Shown: positions 38,521 to 48,350 of the stretch, piece after piece | Layout: every line of letters begins with the position of its first letter | How positions within the stretch are numbered: position 1 is the first letter of the stretch | NCBI RefSeq assembly: GCF_004786015.1 | Contig: NZ_CP032096.1 | Span: forward strand, 1,054,001 to 1,118,000 | DNA length: 64,000 bases | Direction of reading: 5' to 3' | DNA from: Hydrogenovibrio crunogenus | GTDB lineage: Bacteria; Pseudomonadota; Gammaproteobacteria; Thiomicrospirales; Thiomicrospiraceae | The notes under the pieces: generated by a model | Database searches by the model: none | Seen by the model: the letters and a program-made list of their open reading frames with translations, nothing else | What the model was told of the DNA's origin: nothing | Made by a program: the position numbers and the translations under genes

Positions 38521-39807
38521 TTATTGAAAACGTTGCGTCGGGTCGATTTGGTTTAAATTGACTTTTTCAATCGCATGTTTAGAGGTTTCAATGACTTCGA
38601 GCGTATAGTTACCAACACGAAGACAGGTGCCCACTTCCGGTAAGGTTTCCAGTTCTTCTTGAATGAGCCCGTTTAATGTTTTGGGACCATCGGTTGGTAA
38701 GTCAAAATGATAGGTTTTATTCAAATCACGAATAAATTCAGAAGCATCAAAAGTAATCGACCCATCTTCATGCATGTGCACTCGCGTAAATGCTTTTTCA
38801 CGCGTGTCTGTGCTGAATTTACCCACAATCTCTTCTAGCAGATCTTCTAAAGTCAACAAGCCTTGCAGATTACCGTATTCATCTACGATTAAAGCCATGT
38901 GGCGCTTGTGTTTGTTGAAATGTGACAACTGAATGTTCAAAGTGGTCGTTTCCGGAATAAAGTAGCCTGGTCGGGTGGCTTTGATCAAGTCTTTTAAAGA
39001 CAAGTCCGGCTTAGTCAATAACGGTAATGCTTTACGTAAATTGATAACCCCTAAAATATCTTCATCCAAGTTATCTCGATATACCGGAATGCGTGTGAAG
39101 GGTGATTTAACAATGCGTTTAACAATTTCTTCAATCGGCTGGTTTACATCAATGCCATAAATATCCTGCTTTGGAATCATCACGTCTTCAACCGTAATGC
39201 TTTCCAGTTGCATGATCCCGCTGAGCATGGTGCGATACTGTTTTGGTAAACGTCCAGTTGCTTCATTAATAAGGGTTTGAAGCTCTTCACGACTCAAAGA
39301 ATGGCTGTCTGGGTTGTTTCGTTTTACTTTGACACCGAATAACCGTAAGAAATTATTGGCGAAAAAGTTCACCAACCAAACCAAAGGCGATAAGAGTTTT
39401 AGCAGCGGCTCCAATACGAAAGAGGCTGGGTAAGCAATGCGTTCCGGATGCAACGCCGCCAATGTTTTGGGCGCGACTTCAGAAAAAACCAGAATGACCA
39501 TTGTTAATATCCCAGCAGCAAGTGCAATGCCGGCTTCACCAATCAATCGCATGGCAATAATCGTTGCAACAGAAGAAGCGAAAATATTAACAAAGTTGTT
39601 TCCAAGAAGGATGACACCAAGCAAACGATCTGGTGTTTCAAGAAGTTTTTGCGCCTTAATGGCACCTTTATGACCTTCTTTCACTTTATGTTTCAGGCGA
39701 TATTTATTCAGTGCCATCATTCCGGTTTCAGTACCGGAAAATAAAGCGGAAAGGATAATTAATAAAGCTAATATGCCGAAAAGGGCAGATATGGGCAGAC
39801 TATTCAA
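38521..39807 (-). CDS. corB: CorB/HlyC-type CNNM family transporter
   Basis: A 428-residue protein with a DUF21 (CNNM) transmembrane domain (about residues 1-180; FSGTETGMMALNKYRL), a CBS pair (MIPKQDIYGIDVNQPIEEIVKRIV; IVDEYGNLQGLLTLEDLLEEIVG), and a C-terminal CorC_HlyC domain. The family is linked to Mg2+/Co2+ export and resistance. Located next to ypjD-like and ffh as in E. coli relatives (corB-ypjD). Confidence 0.9.
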   Translation of the reverse strand: MNSLPISALFGILALLIILSALFSGTETGMMALNKYRLKHKVKEGHKGAIKAQKLLETPDRLLGVILLGNNFVNIFASSVATIIAMRLIGEAGIALAAGILTMVILVFSEVAPKTLAALHPERIAYPASFVLEPLLKLLSPLVWLVNFFANNFLRLFGVKVKRNNPDSHSLSREELQTLINEATGRLPKQYRTMLSGIMQLESITVEDVMIPKQDIYGIDVNQPIEEIVKRIVKSPFTRIPVYRDNLDEDILGVINLRKALPLLTKPDLSLKDLIKATRPGYFIPETTTLNIQLSHFNKHKRHMALIVDEYGNLQGLLTLEDLLEEIVGKFSTDTREKAFTRVHMHEDGSITFDASEFIRDLNKTYHFDLPTDGPKTLNGLIQEELETLPEVGTCLRVGNYTLEVIETSKHAIEKVNLNQIDPTQRFQ

Positions 39808-39905
39808 AATGGGTCTTTTGGGTAGTTAATCGAAAGGAAATTATAGCGGTTCTGAAATAGAATCGCCATGACATTTTTAAATCGAATTTATCGTTGCATT
39901 AATTT

Positions 39906-40715
39906 TTATTGGGGACCGTGTACAAAGAACAATAGAATGATTTCTGTACCGATGTAACTGAGGATTAATAGGAAGTATGCCCAGATGGTGTAATAAGCGG
40001 CTTTCTGGCCTCGCCAACCAAATTTGAAATGACCAAAAATCAATAAGCCGTAAGTTAACCAAGCCAAGATTGCAAAAAAGGTTTTATGCACTAAATGTTG
40101 GGCAAAAATATCTTCCATGAAAAACACACCGCTGATCAGTGCGAAACTTAAAAAGATAAACCCAATAATGACTAACTGAATGAGGGTTTTTTCCATGATT
40201 TGCAATGGTGGCAAGTTTTTGAAAATAATGCTCAGTTGTCGTTTTTGAAAGCGTTTTTCCTGAATGGCGTATAACGTTGCCTGTGCCGCAGCCAGACCCA
40301 TAATGCTGTAGGCGGTAATGGAAATCAAAACATGGCTGCCAAGTTCAAATGGTAAGGGCTGTAATGTGCTTCCAGCGAAAGGGAGTAACGTGGTAATGGC
40401 CGCAATCGGGAAAATAAACACCCCTAAGTTTTCTGTCGCCTTATTGATATTGGTGATTAGCAATGCCACCACTGCAATCCAACTAATCAGCGACAATCCC
40501 GTTCCGAAGCTGAATAAAATTAAATCTTTGGTAAAAAGGTGGCCAGCAAAAGAAAAGAGGTGCACTATTGCGGCTAATAAGGCCAGGGTAAGTAATTTCT
40601 TGCGGTTAAAATTGGGTTCTGAGGATTCATCTGTTTTAAAGCGCTGCCAAAGTAAACGGGTGGCAAATAAGTACAGCAAGCTAGAAAAAAGGGCAACCAG
40701 GGCGCTTATGACCAT
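39906..40715 (-). CDS. ypjD: Cytochrome c assembly family membrane protein (YpjD-like)
   Basis: A 269-residue protein with eight helices of the CcsA/CcmC/YpjD superfamily: the SHVLISITAYSIMGLAAAQATLYAIQEKRF block and the HKTFFAILAWLTYGLLIFGHFKFGWRGQKAAYYTIWAYFLLILSYIGTE region with conserved His and Trp residues. In gammaproteobacteria this protein lies divergent from ffh, as here. It is not shown to take part in haem transport. Confidence 0.88.
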   Translation of the reverse strand: MVISALVALFSSLLYLFATRLLWQRFKTDESSEPNFNRKKLLTLALLAAIVHLFSFAGHLFTKDLILFSFGTGLSLISWIAVVALLITNINKATENLGVFIFPIAAITTLLPFAGSTLQPLPFELGSHVLISITAYSIMGLAAAQATLYAIQEKRFQKRQLSIIFKNLPPLQIMEKTLIQLVIIGFIFLSFALISGVFFMEDIFAQHLVHKTFFAILAWLTYGLLIFGHFKFGWRGQKAAYYTIWAYFLLILSYIGTEIILLFFVHGPQ

Positions 40716-40931
40716 CTTAATCCTTCCAATTGGTTTAAAAGAAAGCGTACGAAATATTTGAAGACGCCTTTAAATGTCTATCAAGTTAACGCTCTTTTAG
40801 ATATTTAACGCATAAAACCGTATAATATCGAAAATTAGCATTAAATGAAACGAAATTAAAAATAAAGCACTGACTTAGCTGTTTTCAAGATCAGTCAGCT
40901 TTGTCGTCAGTTTCGTGTAGGGAAAAGAAAT

Positions 40932-42311
40932 ATGTTTGATAATTTATCGGATCGTTTAGCCAAATCGTTTAAAGCGATTACCGGGCAAGGGCGTTTAACA
41001 GAATCTAATATTAAAGATGCACTGCGAGATGTGCGTCGTGCATTACTGGAAGCGGATGTGGCGCTTCCGGTCGTGAAAACATTTATCGATAAAGTTCAAG
41101 AAAGAGCTATCGGTCAAGAGGTGTCCACCAGCTTAAACCCTGGTCAGGCCTTTATTAAGATTGTTCGTGAACAATTGACTGACGTCATGGGGCAGGAAGC
41201 CGAACCGCTGAACTTTAATGTGGAACCCCCCGCCATTATTATGGTTGCCGGGTTGCAAGGGGCGGGTAAAACCACCTCGGTCGGTAAGCTGGCGCGTTGG
41301 TTAAAGGAACGTGAAAAGAAAAAAGTCATGGTGGTTTCCGCAGACGTTTATCGTCCAGCGGCAATCAAGCAGTTGGAGACGCTCGCTGAGCAAGTCGATG
41401 TGAGTTTTTTCCCTTCGTCTGCCGATGAAGATCCTGTCGATATTGCCAAAAAAGCTCATGCAGAAGCGAAGAAACAGTTTGTCGATGTATTGATCCTTGA
41501 TACGGCAGGGCGTTTGCATATCGATGAAGACATGATGCAAGAAGTACAACGCTTGCATACAGCAATCAAACCGGTTGAAACGTTGTTTGTGGTCGATGCC
41601 ATGACTGGGCAGGATGCCGCTAACACGGCCAAAGCGTTTAATGATGCATTGCCTTTGACAGGGGTGGTCCTGACTAAAACGGACGGGGATGCGCGAGGCG
41701 GTGCGGCATTATCCATCCGTGAAATTACCGGTAAGCCAATTAAATTTATCGGGGCAGGTGAAAAAACCGAAGCTTTAGAATCGTTCCATCCGGACCGTAT
41801 GGCGGGTCGCATTTTAGGAATGGGCGACGTCCTGAGCTTGATTGAAGATGCCGAAAGTAAAATCGATCAAAAGAAAGCGCAGAAATTTGCCAAGAAAATG
41901 CAAAAATCCGGTCAGTTTGACCTGGAAGATTTTCTCGAGCAGCTTCAGCAAATCAACAGCATGGGTGGTGTCGGTGGCTTGATGGGTAAAATGCCAGGCA
42001 TGGGGCAAATGAAAGGCCAGATCAATAACGAGGCCGTTGAGAAAGACTTTAAACGCCTCGAAGCGATCATCTACTCGATGACACGTCAGGAAAGAGCGCA
42101 CCCGGCCATCATTAAAGGCTCTCGTAAAAAACGTATCGCCAATGGGTCTGGTACGTCTGTGCAAGATATTAACAAGCTGATGAAACAGTTTACTCAAATG
42201 CAGAAGATGATGAAGAAAGTTTCGAAAGGCGGTATGAAAAACATGATGCGCGGGATGGCTGGGAAAATGCCTCCCGGAATGGGCGGTATGTTGCCACCCG
42301 GAATGCGTTAA
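40932..42311 (+). CDS. ffh: Signal recognition particle protein Ffh
   Basis: Ffh binds 4.5S RNA and signal sequences at the ribosome. The 459-residue protein has the N domain, the GTPase (GLQGAGKTTSVGKLA, DTAGRLHIDED, TKTDGDARGGAAL, GAGEKTEALESFHP) and a Met-rich M domain ending MAGKMPPGMGGMLPPGMR. Divergent from ypjD; an SD (AGGGAAAAG) precedes the ATG. Confidence 0.97.
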   Translation: MFDNLSDRLAKSFKAITGQGRLTESNIKDALRDVRRALLEADVALPVVKTFIDKVQERAIGQEVSTSLNPGQAFIKIVREQLTDVMGQEAEPLNFNVEPPAIIMVAGLQGAGKTTSVGKLARWLKEREKKKVMVVSADVYRPAAIKQLETLAEQVDVSFFPSSADEDPVDIAKKAHAEAKKQFVDVLILDTAGRLHIDEDMMQEVQRLHTAIKPVETLFVVDAMTGQDAANTAKAFNDALPLTGVVLTKTDGDARGGAALSIREITGKPIKFIGAGEKTEALESFHPDRMAGRILGMGDVLSLIEDAESKIDQKKAQKFAKKMQKSGQFDLEDFLEQLQQINSMGGVGGLMGKMPGMGQMKGQINNEAVEKDFKRLEAIIYSMTRQERAHPAIIKGSRKKRIANGSGTSVQDINKLMKQFTQMQKMMKKVSKGGMKNMMRGMAGKMPPGMGGMLPPGMR

Positions 42312-42326
42312 GGGTTTCATTCGTTC

Positions 42327-42357
42327 AAAAAACCACCAGGCCTGGTGGTTTTTTTGT
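42327..42357. terminator. CCAGGCCTGG terminator between ffh and HAD gene, copy 5
   Basis: AAAAAACCACCAGGCCTGG then TGGTTTTTTTG: long palindrome, bidirectional, between convergent genes. Confidence 0.93.
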
Positions 42358-42359
42358 AT

Positions 42360-43016
42360 TCAGTCTCTGAAAGACAAGCTTGGCCATTGGCGTTCTTTTG
42401 CCACTTGGGTGAGATACTCATCGGCATCAACGATAATCGGGTGGTCGACAATTTCCAGTAATGGAATATCGTTACGGGAATCGGAGTAAAAATAACTGCC
42501 TTCCAGGCTCTGGTTATGTTCTGTTAGCCAGTCATTGAGTCGTGTGACTTTCCCTTCTTGAAAAGAGGGCACGCCAGCCACTTCACCTGTGAACTTGTTA
42601 TCAACAATTTCGGGTTCGGTGCCAATAAGCTCCGTAATACCATACAGCTCACCAATTGGACGGGTCACAAAGCTGTTCGTTGCCGTCACGATCAAAAGTT
42701 GGTCGCCTTTGCTGCGATGTTCATCTACTAATGCCTGCGCTTTGTCCTGATAAATGGGACGAATATAGTTTTGCATAAACTCTTCGTGCCAAGCATTTAA
42801 TGTTTCCATGCTGTGTTTTGTTAAAGGCGCTAAGGAAAAACGTTGGAATTTGTAGATGTCTAGACAACCATTTTTATAGTCGGTGTAAAACTGTTCATTG
42901 GTTTTTTCATAAACGTCCGGATCAACCACGCCTTTTTCAACCAGAAACTTTCCCCAAAGGTAGTCACTGTCACCATGAATTAAAGTGTTATCAAGATCAA
43001 ATATTGCTAAAGCCAT
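42360..43016 (-). CDS. HAD-IB phosphatase (SerB-like)
   Basis: A 218-residue HAD phosphatase, subfamily IB: nucleophile motif AIFDLDNTLIHGDSDYLWG, Ser/Thr motif LLIVTATNSFVTRPI, Lys in EGKVTRL, and the acidic motif YFYSDSRNDIPLLEIVDHP. These proteins resemble SerB and are annotated as phosphoserine phosphatase or phosphatidylglycerophosphatase-like; the substrate is not clear. Divergent from rppH across about 300 bases that hold no gene and no strong recognisable signal apart from AT-rich sequence. Confidence 0.88.
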   Translation of the reverse strand: MALAIFDLDNTLIHGDSDYLWGKFLVEKGVVDPDVYEKTNEQFYTDYKNGCLDIYKFQRFSLAPLTKHSMETLNAWHEEFMQNYIRPIYQDKAQALVDEHRSKGDQLLIVTATNSFVTRPIGELYGITELIGTEPEIVDNKFTGEVAGVPSFQEGKVTRLNDWLTEHNQSLEGSYFYSDSRNDIPLLEIVDHPIIVDADEYLTQVAKERQWPSLSFRD

Positions 43017-43313
43017 AAGGTTTCTTTTTAAAATTGGTTAAGGTGGAATGAATTTAATGTGCGGTATTTTACCTGATGAAAATCGGTCTGTTCAGAAAAT
43101 AGTGTTGCGATGTGGTTTGAACGTGGTATTTTAAAAGGCATCTTTAAGAATAACGTGCGTTTTGAGTAAAAACGACGCACTTTCTTTGTGTTTAAGCGTT
43201 ATGGTTAGAAAAAAATCACGAATAATGATAAAAGAGATTGAAAAAAAAGGTCTTTTCTTGCAATAATTATACGTATTGAATATTAAAGAATAACAAGAAT
43301 AAAAGGGTCATAT

Positions 43314-43811
43314 GTGATTGATGCAGATGGGTATCGCCCCAATGTAGGTATCATTATTGTAAATAAGGAAGGTAAGCTGTTTTGGGGAAAACGCCTGTAT
43401 CAAGATGCCTGGCAATTTCCTCAGGGGGGCGTTCGTGAGAATGAAACGCCGCAACAAGCCGTTTTTCGTGAGTTGAAAGAAGAAGTGGGGTTGGAGCCTT
43501 CAGATGTCAGGGTCTTAGGTCGTACCAAGGATTGGCTCACTTATGATTTACCAAAACACCTGATTCGACACTACAGCCAACCGGTCTGTATTGGTCAGAA
43601 GCAGATTTGGTTTCTGCTGGGCATGTTAAGTGATGATGAAAAAATTAATTTAAATACCCATGAAACCCCAGAGTTTGAAGGGTGGAGTTGGGTGGATTAT
43701 TGGGTGCCGGTTCAAAATGTGGTGGAATTTAAACAATCGGTTTATCATCAAGCCCTGACGGAACTTGAAACGCATTTACATAAATTCTGGACGAAAGAAC
43801 ACGTTGGGTAG
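43314..43811 (+). CDS. rppH: RNA pyrophosphohydrolase
   Basis: RppH removes pyrophosphate from 5'-triphosphate mRNA and triggers decay. The 165-residue Nudix protein reads MIDADGYRPNVGIIIVNKEGKLFWGKRL from a GTG start, aligning with the E. coli N-terminus. The Nudix box is GGVRENETPQQAVFRELKEEVGL. An AAAGGG SD lies 7 bases before GTG. An overlapping ATG two bases earlier reads ATG-TGA and stops at once. Confidence 0.96.
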   Translation: MIDADGYRPNVGIIIVNKEGKLFWGKRLYQDAWQFPQGGVRENETPQQAVFRELKEEVGLEPSDVRVLGRTKDWLTYDLPKHLIRHYSQPVCIGQKQIWFLLGMLSDDEKINLNTHETPEFEGWSWVDYWVPVQNVVEFKQSVYHQALTELETHLHKFWTKEHVG

Positions 43812-43867
43812 TTTTTAGTTAAACTTTCCTGTCTCATTAAATGAGATGATATTCACGTTAAAACGAA

Positions 43868-43912
43868 GGTAACTTATTAAAATTCATCCAAGTTTTAATA
43901 AGTTACCTTTTT
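43868..43912 (+). terminator. rppH terminator
   Basis: Perfect 15-bp inverted repeat GGTAACTTATTAAAA / TTTTAATAAGTTACC with a 10-base loop, followed by TTTTT. The remaining ~330 bases up to aceE are AT-rich and contain no gene; they presumably hold the aceEF-lpdA promoter, for which no clear consensus was found. Confidence 0.9.
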
Positions 43913-44238
43913 ATATCCTTCCCTTATCCTCTTTTCAAACTGTTTTTATTTGATTGTAACAACTTCGATTTGTACAAAAATGCAGGGAAAAGCCGCTATC
44001 TTAGTTATGCAAAATAGGTAAAAAATGTTATTATGCCTGCGCATTTACATGAACTAGAATGGCTGATGCATTGTCTTATTTATGCCTTTCAAGATGTTCA
44101 TACGTTTTGGAAATACTAAGTAGCTGGAAACCAAAACGGTTTTGTTGGCGGTAGAAGTAAGAACTACATTCTACTGAATGGCTTTAGGAAAACCCAGCCC
44201 CTGAAGCAGGTTTGAACCAACCAAAGAGGTTAAATTTT

Positions 44239-46899
44239 ATGAACGATAAGTTCGTTGATCAGGATCCACAAGAAACACAAGAGTGGATTGACGCATTAGA
44301 AGCCGTTGTCTCCTTTGAAGGATCTGACAAGGCTCAACATATCATTGGCACTTTGATCGAGAAAGCGCGTGTTCATGGTATCGACATCCCTTATTCGGCA
44401 AATACGCCTTACATCAATACCATTGCCCCAGAAGAACAAGATAACTATCCAGGTGACGTAGGCATCGAGCGCAAAATGCGTGCGTTGTTACGCTGGAATG
44501 CCATGGCAATGGTTTCAAGAGCAAACAAATACACCAGTGTCGGTGGTCACATCGCTTCGTACGCTTCCAGCTGTACTTTATATGAAGTTGGGATGAACCA
44601 CTTCTTTAAAGGACCAAAGCATGAGCAAGGTGCGGATATGGTTTTCTTCCAAGGACACACTGCCCCAGGGATGTATGCACGCTCTTATATGGAAGGTCGT
44701 TTAGAAGCGGATCAACTGAGAAACTATCGTCAAGAAGTCGATGGTAATGGCCTATCGTCTTATCCTCATCCATGGTTGATGTCAGATTACTGGCAGTTCC
44801 CAACAGTTTCAATGGGCTTGGGGCCTTTAATGGCAATTTACCAAGCGCGTTTCATGAAATACATGCAAGCACGTGGTTTAGCAGAAACTCAAGGGCGTAA
44901 GGTTTGGGCCTTCTTGGGTGACGGTGAGATGGATGAACCGGAATCACGTGGTGCTTTACAGCTTGCCAAGCGTGAAAACCTAGACAACTTAATTTTTGTA
45001 ATCAACTGTAACCTACAACGTCTGGATGGCCCGGTTCGAGGGAATGACAAAATCATTCAAGAACTGGAAGGGGTTTTCCGTGGTGCCGGTTGGAACGTTA
45101 TCAAAGTCATTTGGGGGTCAGGCTGGGATCGTCTGCTTTCAAAAGACGTCACCGGTAAGCTGATCGAGCGTATGGGTGAAGTGGTTGATGGTGAGTACCA
45201 GGCTTATAAAGCAAAAGATGGTGCTTTCGTCCGTGAACACTTCTTCGGTAAATACCCGGAAACAGCCGAGCTGGTTAAAGACATGACGGATGATGAAATT
45301 TTCCGTCTAACCCGTGGGGGTCATTCACCGCGTAAGATTTACAACGCTTATAAGCGTGCGACCGAATCACAAGGTAAACCGACTGTTATCCTAGCCAAAA
45401 CCGTTAAAGGGTATGGAATGGGACAGTATGGTGAAGCCGCGAACACGGCGCATCAGCAGAAGAAACTGGATCTGGAAGGGATGAAATATTTCCGTGATCG
45501 TTTCTCTGTACCAATTTCAAATGAAGAACTGGAAAAAGACATTCCGTTCCATCGTCCGGATGAAGATTCCGATGTTCTGAAATACATGAAAGAGCGCCGT
45601 GAAGCATTGGGTGGCGATTTACCAAGTCGTCAAGATACGGCAGAGCCACTTCCTGTTCCAGACCTGTCTGTTTTCAAAATGTTAACAGAAGGCACGGAAG
45701 ACCGTGAAATGTCTACGACTATGGCGTTCGTCCGTATCATCTCAATCTTGTTAAGAGATAAGAAGATTGGGCCACGTTGTGTCCCGATTATTCCAGATGA
45801 AGCGCGTACTTTCGGGATGGAAGGATTGTTCCGTCAAGTCGGTATCTACGATCCGGCCGGTCAGCTCTATGAGCCAATGGATTCAGACCAATTGATGTGG
45901 TACAAAGAATCTGCCAACGGTCAAGTTTTCCAAGAAGGGATCAACGAAGCCGGTGCCATGTCTAACTGGATCGCAGCAGCGACTGCTTATGCGAACTATG
46001 GCGTGAGCATGATTCCTTTCTATATCTACTATTCTATGTTCGGTTATCAGCGTATTGGTGACTTGGCATGGGCCGCAGGGGATTCTCGTGCCCGTGGTTT
46101 CCTAATGGGTGGAACAGCAGGTCGTACCACACTAGAAGGTGAAGGGCTACAGCATCAGGACGGTCATAACTTGATTCAATTCGATCATGTACCGAACTGT
46201 TTGTCTTACGATCCAACCTTCGCTTATGAAATGGCCGTCATCATCCGTGATGGGATTAAACGTATGTTCAACGAAAAAGAAGACGTTTACTACTACATTA
46301 CGTGTATGAATGAAAACTACTCGCACCCTGCGATGCCGGAAGGCTCGGAAGAAGGCATTCTAAAAGGTCTTTATTCCTTCAAGAAGTCTGAAGCGAAACA
46401 TAAAAACAAAGTTCAGTTGATGGGGTCCGGTACGATTTTCCGTGAAGTGATCGCCGCAGCTGACATGCTAGAAAACGAGTGGGATGTTGCCGCAGATATC
46501 TGGGCAGCACCAAGTTTCAACCTGTTACGTCGTGACGGAATTGAAACAACACGCTGGAATAGCATGCACCCAACTGAAAAGCCAAAAGTTTCTTATTGTG
46601 AAGCCACATTATCGGGTGCGAAAGGCCCGTTTATTGCGGCAACGGATTATATCCGCGATTACCCTAACCGTATTCGTGAATATGTTCCGGGTGAGTTCTA
46701 TGTGTTAGGAACGGATGGTTTCGGGCGTTCTGATACGCGTGAACAACTTCGTAAGTTCTTTGAAGTGAATCGCTACTACGTAGTAGTGGAATCACTCAAA
46801 GCCTTGGCAGATGCCGGTAGCATCAAGCCAGAAGTGGTTCAGAAAGCAATTGAAAAATACGGGATTGATAGCGAAAAAACCTATCCCGTTCATGCTTAA
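44239..46899 (+). CDS. aceE: Pyruvate dehydrogenase E1 component
   Basis: The 886-residue homodimeric E1 decarboxylates pyruvate with thiamine diphosphate. The TPP motif GDGEMDEPESRGALQLAKRENLDNLIFVINCNLQ is typical, as are GVGGHIASYASS-like (VGGHIASYASS) and GLQHQDGH. ATG at 44239 with AGAGG upstream is chosen over TTG at 44212. First gene of aceE-aceF-lpdA. Confidence 0.97.
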   Translation: MNDKFVDQDPQETQEWIDALEAVVSFEGSDKAQHIIGTLIEKARVHGIDIPYSANTPYINTIAPEEQDNYPGDVGIERKMRALLRWNAMAMVSRANKYTSVGGHIASYASSCTLYEVGMNHFFKGPKHEQGADMVFFQGHTAPGMYARSYMEGRLEADQLRNYRQEVDGNGLSSYPHPWLMSDYWQFPTVSMGLGPLMAIYQARFMKYMQARGLAETQGRKVWAFLGDGEMDEPESRGALQLAKRENLDNLIFVINCNLQRLDGPVRGNDKIIQELEGVFRGAGWNVIKVIWGSGWDRLLSKDVTGKLIERMGEVVDGEYQAYKAKDGAFVREHFFGKYPETAELVKDMTDDEIFRLTRGGHSPRKIYNAYKRATESQGKPTVILAKTVKGYGMGQYGEAANTAHQQKKLDLEGMKYFRDRFSVPISNEELEKDIPFHRPDEDSDVLKYMKERREALGGDLPSRQDTAEPLPVPDLSVFKMLTEGTEDREMSTTMAFVRIISILLRDKKIGPRCVPIIPDEARTFGMEGLFRQVGIYDPAGQLYEPMDSDQLMWYKESANGQVFQEGINEAGAMSNWIAAATAYANYGVSMIPFYIYYSMFGYQRIGDLAWAAGDSRARGFLMGGTAGRTTLEGEGLQHQDGHNLIQFDHVPNCLSYDPTFAYEMAVIIRDGIKRMFNEKEDVYYYITCMNENYSHPAMPEGSEEGILKGLYSFKKSEAKHKNKVQLMGSGTIFREVIAAADMLENEWDVAADIWAAPSFNLLRRDGIETTRWNSMHPTEKPKVSYCEATLSGAKGPFIAATDYIRDYPNRIREYVPGEFYVLGTDGFGRSDTREQLRKFFEVNRYYVVVESLKALADAGSIKPEVVQKAIEKYGIDSEKTYPVHA

Positions 46900-47015
46900 T
46901 AGAAACGTCTAACCAGACATCGCTGTTAGTGACCTAGCAGCGAAAGAATTCATATTTGGCTTGATTGATTCGTTTAAACCCAATCAAGCTGAATACTAAG
47001 AAGGAATTAAATGAA

Positions 47016-48338
47016 ATGGCTACACAGCAAATTAATATCCCGGATATCGGCGATTTTGATTCAGTAGAAGTTATTGAAGTTTTAGTCGCCGAAGGAGATG
47101 AGGTCGCTGTTGATGATTCTTTACTCACGTTAGAATCAGATAAAGCAACGATGGAAATCCCTGCGCCTTACGCCGGAAAAATCACCAAAGTCACTGTTTC
47201 AGTCGGCGATAAAGTCGCGGAAGGCGATGCGGTTTTCGAAATTGAAGTGTCTGAAGCGGCTGCTTCCCCTGAAAAGGCTGAGCAAAAAGCCGAAGAAAAG
47301 CCAGCTCCAGCAAAAGCACCTGAAGCCCCTAAAGAAGCGCCTAAGCCAGCAGCAGAATCTGCCCCGGCACCAACGCCTTCTCCAACTGCACAAGCGTTAA
47401 CCAAACCTGTCAATGCACAGTCTATGGGCGCAGCCTCTCATGCCTCTCCATCGGTCAGAGCCTTCGCGCGTAAATTGGGTGTCGACATCAATACCGTGTC
47501 TGGAACAGGTCCTAAAGGGCGTATCCAGCAATCTGATATTGAAGCCATGATTAAATCAGTCATGCAAGGCGGTGCGGGCGCAGGTCAAGCACAAGGCGGC
47601 ATGGGCATTCCATCTGTACCGGAAATCGACTTCAGTCAGTTCGGTGAAACTGAGACCGAAGAGTTGGGACGTATCAAGAAAATCTCTGGTAAGTTCCTAC
47701 AAACAAGCTGGTTGAATGTCCCGCATGTCACGCAGTTTGACGAATGCGACATCACTGAAATGGACGCCTTCCGTAAGAGCATGAAAGCGAAAGCGGAAAA
47801 AGAAGGCGTGAAATTAACGCCACTGGTCTTCGTGATGAAAGCCGTGGTCAAAGCGTTGCAAGACTTTCCAAGTTTCAACAGCTCTTTATCGCCAGACGGT
47901 CAGTCTTTGATTAAAAAGCATTACTACAACATCGGTGTGGCGGTTGATACACCAAATGGGTTGGTCGTACCGGTTCTACGTGATGTCGATAAAAAAGGCA
48001 TTTATGAGCTGTCTCGTGAGCTGATGGAAATTTCCGGCAAAGCACGTGACGGTAAATTGTCGCCAAAAGATATGTCCGGCGGCACCTTTACCATCTCCAG
48101 CTTAGGCGGTATCGGCGGCACGCAGTTTACGCCAATCGTCAACGCTCCGGAAGTCGCTATCATGGGGCTTTCAAAAGCGAAAATGCAACCGGTCTGGAAC
48201 GGGTCTGAATTTGAACCGCGTTTGGTGATGCCGTTCAGTGTGTCTTACGATCACCGTGTGGTCGATGGTGCGGAAGGCGTTCGCTTTACCACGACGGTGG
48301 GTCAGTATTTAACTGATTTACGCCAATTGATTCTGTAA
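47016..48338 (+). CDS. aceF: Dihydrolipoamide acetyltransferase (E2), single lipoyl domain
   Basis: The 440-residue E2 core of pyruvate dehydrogenase. It has one lipoyl domain (lipoyl Lys in LESDKATMEIPAP), an Ala/Pro/Glu-rich linker, an E3-binding domain (SPSVRAFARKLGVDINTVSGTGPKGRI) and a catalytic domain with the DHRVVDGAEG active site. E. coli E2 has three lipoyl domains; here one, with another carried on LpdA. ATG at 47016 has AAGGA upstream. Confidence 0.96.
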   Translation: MATQQINIPDIGDFDSVEVIEVLVAEGDEVAVDDSLLTLESDKATMEIPAPYAGKITKVTVSVGDKVAEGDAVFEIEVSEAAASPEKAEQKAEEKPAPAKAPEAPKEAPKPAAESAPAPTPSPTAQALTKPVNAQSMGAASHASPSVRAFARKLGVDINTVSGTGPKGRIQQSDIEAMIKSVMQGGAGAGQAQGGMGIPSVPEIDFSQFGETETEELGRIKKISGKFLQTSWLNVPHVTQFDECDITEMDAFRKSMKAKAEKEGVKLTPLVFVMKAVVKALQDFPSFNSSLSPDGQSLIKKHYYNIGVAVDTPNGLVVPVLRDVDKKGIYELSRELMEISGKARDGKLSPKDMSGGTFTISSLGGIGGTQFTPIVNAPEVAIMGLSKAKMQPVWNGSEFEPRLVMPFSVSYDHRVVDGAEGVRFTTTVGQYLTDLRQLIL

Positions 48339-48350
48339 TCGGAGAAGTGT

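Noticed and set aside
41814-42320. 168-codon minus-strand ORF
   Set aside because: Antisense to the conserved M domain of ffh; His/Arg-rich composition is the expected shadow of Met/Lys/Gly-rich coding sequence.
43017-43313. RNA gene in the gap between the HAD gene and rppH
   Set aside because: No cloverleaf, conserved RNA block or strong stem was found; only AT-rich promoter-like sequence.
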